Source: Jaenimonas drosophilae
Lineage: Eukaryota; Euglenozoa; Kinetoplastea; Trypanosomatida; Trypanosomatidae
Direction of reading: 5' to 3'
Assembly (NCBI GenBank): GCA_030849065.1
Contig: JASAON010001413.1
Coordinates: 1-22,853, forward strand
DNA length: 22,853 nucleotides
In this document: in pieces, positions 17,533 to 22,853 of the stretch
How positions within the stretch are numbered: position 1 is the first letter of the stretch
How the letters are laid out: each line of letters starts with the position of its first letter
Notes under the pieces: generated by a model
What the model saw: only the letters and a program-made list of their open reading frames with translations
Databases searched by the model: none
What the model was told of the DNA's origin: nothing
Program-made: the position numbers and the translations under genes

Positions 17533-17606
17533 GTCGTCTTGTACGTGTTGCAACAACGTCTCTCGGATCACCATACGTGGACTGATCTGTTGCGGACTAT
17601 CCTCAC

Positions 17607-18134
17607 ATGTATAACTGTCGCATATTCCGAACGCACTCGATGATGCTTGGTAGGTGCATTGGCCGCGGTCTATGTCGTGGACAGAGCTGCTCAACTCTCT
17701 TCTTTTCAGGTATGAATACTCCGTACCTTGCTGCTCGTCGCTTTCACGGCCATGGAGGTGATCGCACGAAGCCTCTGCAAATCAGCTTTGTCCTGCCCGA
17801 TGGAGTTGAAAAGACCGTCACTGCCTACGAGGGCCAGACTTTGCTGGATGTGGCGAGTGAGCAGGGGCTACCGATGGAGGGAGCTTGTGGTGGTAGCTGT
17901 GCGTGCTCCACCTGCCACGTCTACTTGGATGAAGACAGTGGGGTCATGGATACATTTCCTGAACCAACCGACGAGGAGAATGATATGATTGATCAGGCGT
18001 TTTTCCCCATGTCCAGCTCCCGTCTCGGATGCCAACTTCATCTTCGCCAAGATCAGCATGACGGCATGAAAGTGACCATGCCCAAGGCAACGCGAAACAT
18101 GTACGTGGACGGTGCTACTGTTACTCCTCATTGA
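17607..18134 (+). CDS. FDX: Adrenodoxin-type [2Fe-2S] ferredoxin, mitochondrial
   Basis: Mitochondrial ferredoxins carry electrons from ferredoxin reductase to Fe-S cluster assembly, heme A synthesis or P450-type enzymes. The 175-residue protein has one adrenodoxin domain from about residue 54. Cluster ligands by family spacing (CX5CX2C, then a distant Cys) are C94, C100, C103 and C142, the last within GCQL. An additional cysteine, C98, lies inside the cluster loop where adrenodoxin has a leucine. The N-terminal region is rich in Arg and poor in acidic residues (from M13: MLGRCIGRGLCR), typical of a mitochondrial presequence. In-frame ATGs at 17607, 17643 and 17712 all leave the domain whole. 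I chose 17607 as the first ATG after the upstream acceptor, but the start is uncertain. The stop is TGA. The family call is secure; the physiological partner is not shown by the sequence. Confidence 0.93.
   Translation: MYNCRIFRTHSMMLGRCIGRGLCRGQSCSTLFFSGMNTPYLAARRFHGHGGDRTKPLQISFVLPDGVEKTVTAYEGQTLLDVASEQGLPMEGACGGSCACSTCHVYLDEDSGVMDTFPEPTDEENDMIDQAFFPMSSSRLGCQLHLRQDQHDGMKVTMPKATRNMYVDGATVTPH
17691..17709 (+). promoter_or_regulatory. Candidate internal trans-splice acceptor within the ferredoxin frame
   Basis: A clean pyrimidine run ends in TTTTCAG with AG at 17708-17709, two bases before the in-frame ATG at 17712 (Met36). Splicing here would give a 140-residue protein with a short Arg/His-containing leader. 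It may be coincidental, since the same bases encode the C-S-T-L-F-F part of the long leader. Confidence 0.35.
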
Positions 18135-18583
18135 TGGACCTATCCTGATACCTACGACTACGATACTGACTGAGGGCGACACTGAGCGTGGAACATAACT
18201 ACGTTTGTTGCGACCGAGGATGGAGCACTACAGCGCAACGTCGCAAGATGCTTTGGAGTGGCTTCTCTGAGGCATGTTGCAACTTCTTCTCCAATCCTGT
18301 TGCTGTTGGACTTCCTGATGCGGACATATTGGCGAGTGATTCTTTCCCATGATTCATTGACAGATGCTGAGAGAGTGGTATCCATCCACGGGGAATTTCT
18401 GAACTACGTCCCATAATGCAAATACCAGTTGATCGGCGAGAAGTGGAACACGTCTCTGACTGACTCACGACGTGGTGCACCATGACCATCTCACTATCTC
18501 TCCTTATCCTTCTCTCTTTTCTTTTTGACTTTGGGGGGGGGGATATCTACTCAGCTCCCAGTTGCTCGTTTTCTTTTTCTGCC
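18135..18583. other. Intergenic region between ferredoxin and RRM genes
   Basis: No gene seen. TTGCGAC (18208-18214) can pair with GTCGCAA (18240-18246) across a 25-base loop. The overlapping GTTGCG/CGCAAC pairing (18207-18212 with 18234-18239) is a competing stem. The last 100 bases are pyrimidine-rich with a run of ten G at 18533-18542. An ATG at 18482 is in frame with the RRM gene but lies in the pyrimidine tract. Confidence 0.6.
18487..18561 (+). promoter_or_regulatory. Predicted trans-splice acceptor for the RRM gene
   Basis: The long pyrimidine tract at about 18487-18525 is interrupted by ten G (18533-18542). The first AG is at 18553-18554 and another at 18560-18561. Either would put the first ATG at 18584, leaving a 5' UTR of about 22-29 bases. 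Confidence 0.6.
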
Positions 18584-19366
18584 ATGACCTCCTTCACTCC
18601 GTTGGGTACCACAGATGACTTGAAGGACTCAATAGCAAAGCGCCGGTCTGAGGTTCCTGTTGGAATCGTTATTGACCGCAGCTGCCGCGTGCACATCTCC
18701 GACATTCCTTTGGAGCGCATCGAGCTGGAGGGCCCCAATGCCCTACGCGGAGAGTTTGCCGCCTTCGGACCAATCGAGTCCTACAAGCTCTTCTCAGATC
18801 GCACCACTGGCCGGTTCAGTGGCGGGGCACTGTGCACGTTCCGCAATCCAGCTGATGCCGCGAGTGCCATTGAGCACATGGATGGTCGTACCTTTGAGGA
18901 CAGCGTCTTGAAGGTGACTGCTGCGCGTGAGCATGGCGTGCTGCTGCTTCACCAGTCTCATGCCTCTCGACGAGGCTTCCTACCTGGAGGTGCCACCACC
19001 GATGCCACTACAGCAGATGGCAAGTGGAACCACGATAAGTACAACCTCCTTGCTCAGGGAGCAAACATGGATGAGGCGCTCGGACTTCGGCGACGCAGTG
19101 GTGGTCGTGGTGGACGTGGCGGACGCCATCTGTCGCGAGGCGAGCGCATTGACGAAGCCTTCAATCAGTATATTCGGGAGCGAGATGAGCTCGCTGTTGC
19201 GTCTACGGCTTCTCCCGCAATGGAAAAGACTGTGAGTGATGCACCTGCAGAGGCCGACGCACACATGCAAAGCGAAGAAGCTCCAAAAGCATCTGAGCAA
19301 CAGCAGCCTGCTCCCACTGGGGTGATGCCGGCTCCTCCTGCTCCGTTGGCTCCGGAGGAACTCTAA
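18584..19366 (+). CDS. RRM protein, candidate Aly/REF (Yra1)-type mRNA export adaptor
   Basis: Aly/REF proteins link nuclear mRNA to the UAP56/Sub2 helicase and hand it to the Mex67 export receptor. The 260-residue protein has one RRM at about 35-112, with RNP2 VHISDIP at 36-42 and RNP1 SGGALCTF at 79-86. An Arg/Gly-rich patch follows at 169-181. Two short segments resemble the UAP56-binding motifs at each end of Aly/REF: DDLKDSIAKRR (11-21), and RIDEAFNQYIRER (188-200), which fits the pattern of Yra1. A Pro/Ala/Glu-rich tail follows; in Aly/REF the second motif is usually nearer the end. The frame is open back to an ATG at 18482, but those 34 codons read through the pyrimidine tract and the G run, so I start at 18584. 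The RRM is certain; the Aly/REF assignment rests on domain order and motif similarity. Other RRM-RGG proteins are the alternative. The stop is TAA. Confidence 0.85.
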   Translation: MTSFTPLGTTDDLKDSIAKRRSEVPVGIVIDRSCRVHISDIPLERIELEGPNALRGEFAAFGPIESYKLFSDRTTGRFSGGALCTFRNPADAASAIEHMDGRTFEDSVLKVTAAREHGVLLLHQSHASRRGFLPGGATTDATTADGKWNHDKYNLLAQGANMDEALGLRRRSGGRGGRGGRHLSRGERIDEAFNQYIRERDELAVASTASPAMEKTVSDAPAEADAHMQSEEAPKASEQQQPAPTGVMPAPPAPLAPEEL

Positions 19367-19405
19367 GTTTGCCGGTGTGTTGTGGGTGGTAGAGGAGCTC
19401 TGACG

Positions 19406-19461
19406 CGACGGAGACGATGCTGCATTCCACATCACAAAGGAAAGAGTGCATCGTCACGTCG
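19406..19461 (+). other. Interrupted 13-bp hairpin in the RRM gene 3' flank
   Basis: CGACG (19406-19410) pairs with CGTCG (19457-19461), and GACGATGC (19413-19420) pairs with GCATCGTC (19448-19455). A small internal loop (two bases against one) separates the helices and the terminal loop is 27 bases. It starts 40 bases after the stop codon, so it would lie in the 3' UTR. It is the longest stem I noticed in an intergenic region here and could be an autoregulatory or protein-binding element. Confidence 0.5.
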
Positions 19462-19565
19462 ATGTTGAGGCAGATGATGCTTGTCCGCCAACGCTAACTC
19501 ACCCAATTGTGATGATTGTCGCGAACATTTCCCCACTTTTTCAATTTGTGTACGGCCTCGCTGAG

Positions 19566-19603
19566 CACTCTCATCTGTCTTCGCTCTCCTCTTTGATCTA
19601 CAG
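19566..19603 (+). promoter_or_regulatory. Predicted trans-splice acceptor for the unrecognised gene
   Basis: The pyrimidine-rich run 19566-19596 is followed by AG at 19602-19603. Splicing here places the ATG at 19673 (out of frame with the main gene) before the main ATG at 19732. Later AGs at 19705-19706 and 19713-19714 follow weaker tracts but would remove that upstream ATG. Confidence 0.5.
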
Positions 19604-19672
19604 CCCCCCAGCATACTGTAGCACTTGCCTATCGAAGCACCGTGGCTTGTACGTGCTAGTGTCCATTCCTGT

Positions 19673-19897
19673 ATGCTGCGTTTGCTGGTGTTGCTGTGGG
19701 TTGCAGCAATTCAGTGTTTCGAAGTACATCCATGCTTCATCAAGGCACTCTTCTCCGCCGACGAAACACACGACGTCGCAGTGGATCCTCCCCTCACACC
19801 CGCTGTTCCACCCCATCGTCATTGCTTAAACGCGTGGAGCAGGAGCTCCTGGGATACTTTGGGTCATCTGCCATCTACGACGGCCTTCCAGTGTTGA
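19673..19897 (+). other. Overlapping upstream ORF, 74 codons
   Basis: This ORF begins at the first ATG after the strong acceptor and overlaps the first 166 bases of the next gene in another frame. Its N-terminus, MLRLLVLLWVAAIQC, is hydrophobic and looks like a signal peptide; the rest shows no family. It may be a regulatory upstream ORF or simply lie upstream of the real mRNA start. I do not claim a protein product. Confidence 0.25.
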
Positions 19898-20784
19898 ACT
19901 CCACTACGTCGCACCAAGTGAACTGCATCCATCAGAGCCGTGCTGTGATGGATGCGATGCTCTACCCGCACGTCCCCATGCCAGAGACTGTCGTAGCCTC
20001 CAACAGCAACTGCAATATCCTATGGAAACCCAGCAAGCTAGGCGCTGCCCTTCGCCATCCGCCCCATGAGCCGCTTAAAGAGATTCTGGCATTCCGTTGG
20101 CTGTCGGAGCGCTGCCGTACGGCAGTTGATGCCAGCAAAGGATTTGGCAGGGAAGAGGCCAACCTTGACGTCTTCTCTCGTGACATTGCGGAGCTGTGGG
20201 AGTCGACATCCAATTCATGGAGATCTGAATCGACGACTTCATCTACTCGTTCTGCACCAGATCGAGTGGTTTTCCTAGTGTTTTACAGCCATTCGCAACA
20301 TACCCGTGCAGTGGGGAAGCACTTTATCAGTATTAAGGATCGTGTTGTGAGCTACTTGAGCTCACCAGAGGACCAAGAGCACGGTCGAGGCCCACGAATT
20401 GTTCGCGTGGTCCCCATTATTGTGGGTATCAAGACACCCCCTCAGATATTATCCGCATGCTTGACATCTTCTCCCAACGAGTTGTGGTACCGCCGTGCAG
20501 GGCAGTACACTACCTGCTCTATACTGCAGTGTCTCCGTGAGCTACCTCTGGTGTGCGTTGGGTCAGGAGATGCAATGTCAGTCCTTCAGCGTCGGGTACT
20601 CCTTGTGTCAGAATCGTGGCTCTTCGCTCGTACAATGGCTGGGCTAACCAACGGACCCTTCCTGAGTAGAATGGAGGACATGCGTTCGGAAGTTGTTCCC
20701 GGCGTGGTGTCACAATCTCTCAGTGAGGCGGAGGTGGAGGCTTTTGCACGATACGTAGCTGTCCGCGCCAAGAGTTGTGACTAG
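19732..20784 (+). CDS. Unrecognised protein, possible mitochondrial import signal
   Basis: I do not recognise this 350-residue protein. The N-terminus MLHQGTLLRRRNTRRRSG is strongly basic with no acidic residues for about 35 positions, fitting mitochondrial import (a nuclear signal is the alternative). Residues from roughly 215 onward alternate predicted strands and helices: a hydrophobic strand RVVFLVFYSHS, then a helix, then IVRVVPIIVG. The order suggests a compact alpha/beta domain, but I see no catalytic motif. The C-terminal part is helical. The frame is open upstream to a GTG at 19696, but the first ATG in frame is 19732, so I start there. A strong splice acceptor at 19603 would leave an overlapping upstream ORF before this start. 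Length, coding-like composition and conserved position in the gene array support a real gene. The stop is TAG. Confidence 0.7.
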   Translation: MLHQGTLLRRRNTRRRSGSSPHTRCSTPSSLLKRVEQELLGYFGSSAIYDGLPVLNSTTSHQVNCIHQSRAVMDAMLYPHVPMPETVVASNSNCNILWKPSKLGAALRHPPHEPLKEILAFRWLSERCRTAVDASKGFGREEANLDVFSRDIAELWESTSNSWRSESTTSSTRSAPDRVVFLVFYSHSQHTRAVGKHFISIKDRVVSYLSSPEDQEHGRGPRIVRVVPIIVGIKTPPQILSACLTSSPNELWYRRAGQYTTCSILQCLRELPLVCVGSGDAMSVLQRRVLLVSESWLFARTMAGLTNGPFLSRMEDMRSEVVPGVVSQSLSEAEVEAFARYVAVRAKSCD

Positions 20785-21122
20785 CAACGGCATGTAAGAG
20801 CATTCCATATGCAGATTGGGTTTATGCTTGAACAACTCGTGACATTTTGGGTTGATGGTGGTGTGTGCGTAGCTTCTTGACGCTCGATCTGGTTCACTCC
20901 ATAAACACACTCTGTGATTAAGCACGTCACGAAATTGCGATAGACTACAAAGACAACTGCGATTGGTTCTTGAATCATTTATTCAACTCTCTGCTTCTGT
21001 TGCACCGTTCTTAACATCAAAGCTTCTCCAGTTTACTGTAGGAACTTACCTTTGATCACAGTGAATACTCCCACTGTAACCGGTTTTTTTTGTCGCTCAC
21101 TTCCTCACGACCTTTTCAGGCA
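20785..21122. other. Intergenic region between the unrecognised and glycosyltransferase genes
   Basis: No gene seen. TCGTGAC (20837-20843) can pair with GTCACGA (20926-20932) across a long loop that itself has a weak GTGTGT/ACACAC stem. Two possible acceptor tracts for the next gene lie at about 20991-21031 and 21081-21119. Confidence 0.6.
21081..21119 (+). promoter_or_regulatory. Predicted trans-splice acceptor for the glycosyltransferase gene
   Basis: A T-rich run starting at 21083 is followed by a pyrimidine-rich stretch ending TTTTCAG, with AG at 21118-21119, only three bases before the ATG at 21123. An alternative acceptor with AG at 21030-21031 would give a 91-base 5' UTR. No other ATG intervenes, so the start codon is the same either way. 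Confidence 0.55.
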
Positions 21123-22607
21123 ATGAAACTCCCTTCCCGAGCGTATGGCCACTGTTGGAAGCTATTTGTGGCACTAATCCTTGTTACTTGGATTACTGTG
21201 TTGCCGATCATGTGGCACGTACAGGAGCCCAAATTACCTGATGCCCCCAAATTGAACACTACCCCATCCACGCACACACTTCCATCCCCGCTTACTTTGT
21301 TTAAACCCCGAACAACACCTCTTCCCGGTCCCATCGTTCATTACACGGATGCAGACGATGTCTTTCCTGCACGAGAAGGTGAAAAGAATGTTTCCTTTGA
21401 AATGTACCTTGATTGCCTCGCTGAGCGACTCAATGTAGATCGTCGTGCGCGTGTGGAGCGTGCCTTTCACACGCTGGAAACCACGTTTCCCTATATGGTG
21501 GTGATGGCAACAGTTGAGCTTGGGGATATACGCGCATTCATGTGTAACCTGGATGTCCATGTGCAGCGGCTTATGTACGTGCAGAATGGACCTGTGAGCA
21601 CCACCACTCGCTTCTTTGACGACGTTCAGCGCGCATTCGACTTCACGTCCCGCTTGCAGATTGTTCGCTACATTGACAACGCTGGCTTTGGTGGCGCTGT
21701 CAACACGGCCATGCGTGATGCGATGCAGTACACCTTTGACGAGGTACCTTTCCTCCATATTTCTAACAATGATGTTCGCTTCACACCAGGGGCACTGGCA
21801 GAGATTCTCCCCAAGTTCTATGCGCTGACCCGAGGTGACAAGGTGAAGATGGAGGAGCTGGCGGCTGAGGTAGCGACAGAGCCCAACCAGTACACACCTG
21901 CTAAGTTTCGTTCTCCGCACCTTCGGGCGACCTCCCGTGACACGTTGCTGCAGACCTCTCGATTGCTGCCGGATCGCATCCGGTACATGCCCCCCGATGA
22001 GATGATGAAGGCATTCGCCAACTATACAGCGGCGATGTATCTTGGAACGAAATTGACGCCGTCCAGCTGGAGCGTGAGCCGTCTTGCCATGGAGACGGTT
22101 GGGCTCATGGACGAGAATAACTACCCAGCCTACTTTGAGGACTCGGACTGGATCTTTCGGCAGTACGCGCTTGGCTTTCGTGATTTCACACCTTCAACTA
22201 TGTTGATGAAGCACTTTGGCCAAGTCTCACGGAAACATGCGTGGGAAAATCAACATCGGATCGTTACTGAATCAATAGCGTACTCCAAGGCAATTATTGT
22301 GGTAGTGGTCGAAATGTATGGCCCCTATGGAAACTTCAAGTGGTGTGCTTGGTGTCGTTCGCCCACTGGTGAACAGCTTCCAAGGTGGAAGTCTGTTTAC
22401 GCCAACTCCACGCACAGACTACCAGTGGATTCGTGGGTTTTCGACGTTGAGCTACATCAACGGGTATCCCTGCGAATTCGACGTCTCTACGAGTCGTTTC
22501 TACCTGGTGGTGGCACCCAGCCCCCTTTGGACTGGCTTCCGTATGCCTCATTTGATCGCTTGCTTCAAAGCTGGCGAGATAACAGTGCGTATCGCCGCCG
22601 CTATTGA
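21123..22607 (+). CDS. GT2-like (GT-A fold) glycosyltransferase, type II Golgi/ER membrane protein
   Basis: Probably transfers a sugar from a nucleotide-sugar donor to a glycan in the secretory pathway. The 494-residue protein has a short cytosolic N-terminus, one membrane helix at about 14-31, and a Pro/Thr-rich stem. The catalytic domain has family GT2 hallmarks: NAGFGGAVN (186-194), the DxD-equivalent SNNDVRF with D217, and ENNYPAYFEDSDWIFR with the acidic EDSD at 339-342. Several N-X-S/T sequons lie on the expected lumenal side. The region after the EDSD motif extends about 150 residues and is of no known family to me. Rhamnosyl-, galactosyl- and GlcNAc-transferase-like GT2 enzymes share these motifs, so donor and acceptor cannot be stated. 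The frame opens at a TTG (21090), but the first ATG is 21123, just after a predicted splice acceptor. The stop is TGA. Confidence 0.85.
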   Translation: MKLPSRAYGHCWKLFVALILVTWITVLPIMWHVQEPKLPDAPKLNTTPSTHTLPSPLTLFKPRTTPLPGPIVHYTDADDVFPAREGEKNVSFEMYLDCLAERLNVDRRARVERAFHTLETTFPYMVVMATVELGDIRAFMCNLDVHVQRLMYVQNGPVSTTTRFFDDVQRAFDFTSRLQIVRYIDNAGFGGAVNTAMRDAMQYTFDEVPFLHISNNDVRFTPGALAEILPKFYALTRGDKVKMEELAAEVATEPNQYTPAKFRSPHLRATSRDTLLQTSRLLPDRIRYMPPDEMMKAFANYTAAMYLGTKLTPSSWSVSRLAMETVGLMDENNYPAYFEDSDWIFRQYALGFRDFTPSTMLMKHFGQVSRKHAWENQHRIVTESIAYSKAIIVVVVEMYGPYGNFKWCAWCRSPTGEQLPRWKSVYANSTHRLPVDSWVFDVELHQRVSLRIRRLYESFLPGGGTQPPLDWLPYASFDRLLQSWRDNSAYRRRY

Positions 22608-22763
22608 CAGCAACAACTGGCAACTACACATGTGTTGAACGAACTGACGTTCCTTCTCGAGCGCAAAAGTTCGATTCAATCGATATAAAGCGTCGTTCGT
22701 TCACAACTTCCTGATACCAATATCCAGATCAGGAAAGAACGACATTCGCTGATTAGATTCAAC

Positions 22764-22853
22764 TACTTTTTTTCCAGCAAAACTGGTCACGGTGCGTTGG
22801 TGTTGATTAGTCACGGTGGCCCCAACGGTAACTCATGGAAATGCGTGGTTGTG
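22764..22853 (+). other. Possible acceptor and start of the next gene
   Basis: A T-rich tract ends in TTTCCAG with AG at 22776-22777. The next ATG is at 22835 and stays open to the window edge (six codons, M-E-M-R-G-C). This matches the spacing of the other genes, but too little is visible to call a coding sequence. Confidence 0.3.

Larger units (their letters stand above)
17266..17606. other. Intergenic region between nicalin-like and ferredoxin genes
   Basis: No gene seen. It holds a 9-bp hairpin (17349-17369), a GTT trinucleotide repeat (17445-17460) and a pyrimidine tract leading to an AG at 17531-17532. Confidence 0.65.
19367..19731. other. Intergenic region between RRM gene and the unrecognised gene
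   Basis: It contains a long interrupted hairpin (19406-19461), a strong pyrimidine tract ending in AG at 19602-19603, and an ATG at 19673 opening a 74-codon frame (to 19897) that overlaps the next gene out of frame. No other gene seen. Confidence 0.6.

Noticed and set aside
18482..18583. N-terminal extension of the RRM protein with a hydrophobic, signal-like start
   Set aside because: The codons come from the pyrimidine tract and G run that form the splice signal; an RNA-binding nuclear protein would not need a secretory signal.
19406..19475. snoRNA of the kinetoplastid single-hairpin H/ACA type at the RRM 3' flank hairpin
   Set aside because: An AGA triplet follows the stem, but the 27-base terminal loop and lack of a guide pocket do not fit; retained only as a structured element.
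19696..19731. Apparent N-terminal G-C-S-N-S resembling a myristoylation/palmitoylation signal on the unrecognised protein
   Set aside because: The codon at 19696 is GTG, not ATG. The first ATG in frame is 19732, so this motif would not be at the N-terminus, and splice sites at 19706 and 19714 fall inside it.
19446..19829. 127-codon Cys/Ser/His-rich frame across the splice region before the unrecognised gene
   Set aside because: It starts at GTG, reads through the pyrimidine tract, and overlaps the better-supported gene.
21090..21122. Eleven-codon extension of the glycosyltransferase
   Set aside because: It begins with TTG and spans the predicted splice acceptor; the first ATG at 21123 is a better start.
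21234..21920. 228-codon antisense open frame inside the glycosyltransferase gene
   Set aside because: It lies opposite a motif-supported gene and has no recognisable domain.
1..22853. Mobile elements, tRNA or rRNA genes, strand-switch region, CRISPR-like arrays
   Set aside because: No long direct or inverted repeats, reverse-transcriptase or transposase motifs, cloverleaf boxes or change in coding strand were seen.

Overview
The window looks like a piece of nuclear chromosome from a flagellated kinetoplastid protist (a trypanosomatid or bodonid; I cannot name the genus). Seven long protein genes lie head to tail on the + strand. None has an intron, not even the 12.2-kb dynein gene. They are separated by gaps of about 340-450 bases. 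Most gaps carry a pyrimidine-rich tract followed by an AG shortly before the next ATG, as expected for polycistronic transcription with spliced-leader trans-splicing. TAA, TAG and TGA are all used as terminal stops, so there is no sign of a reassigned genetic code. I saw no tRNA, rRNA, transposon, CRISPR array or Pol II promoter.

Layout: 1-409 is a G-rich, AT-rich mixed intergenic stretch. 410-12658 encodes a 4082-residue axonemal dynein heavy chain of single-headed inner-arm type, closest from memory to DNAH6. 13065-15317 encodes a 750-residue aldo/keto-reductase-like protein with a basic N-terminus that appears to have lost most of its catalytic tetrad. 15652-17265 encodes a nicalin-like ER membrane protein. 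17607-18134 encodes a mitochondrial adrenodoxin-type [2Fe-2S] ferredoxin. 18584-19366 encodes an RRM protein with the architecture of the Aly/REF (Yra1) mRNA export adaptor. 19732-20784 encodes an unrecognised protein with a very basic N-terminus. 21123-22607 encodes a type II membrane GT2-like glycosyltransferase. The window ends in a gap with a possible splice acceptor and a possible first ATG of the next gene.

The genes do not form one pathway. They span flagellar motility, mitochondrial iron-sulfur chemistry, ER membrane-protein biogenesis, mRNA export and Golgi glycosylation, which is normal for a kinetoplastid transcription unit. Regulation is therefore expected mainly after transcription. 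Several 3' flanks hold short perfect hairpins, the strongest being an interrupted 13-bp stem after the RRM gene.

The points most worth following up are the degenerate aldo/keto reductase, the Aly/REF candidate, the hairpin after the RRM gene, the competing start choices at the ferredoxin and at the unrecognised gene, and an antisense zinc-ribbon-like ORF after the dynein gene. I found no clear new multi-gene system.
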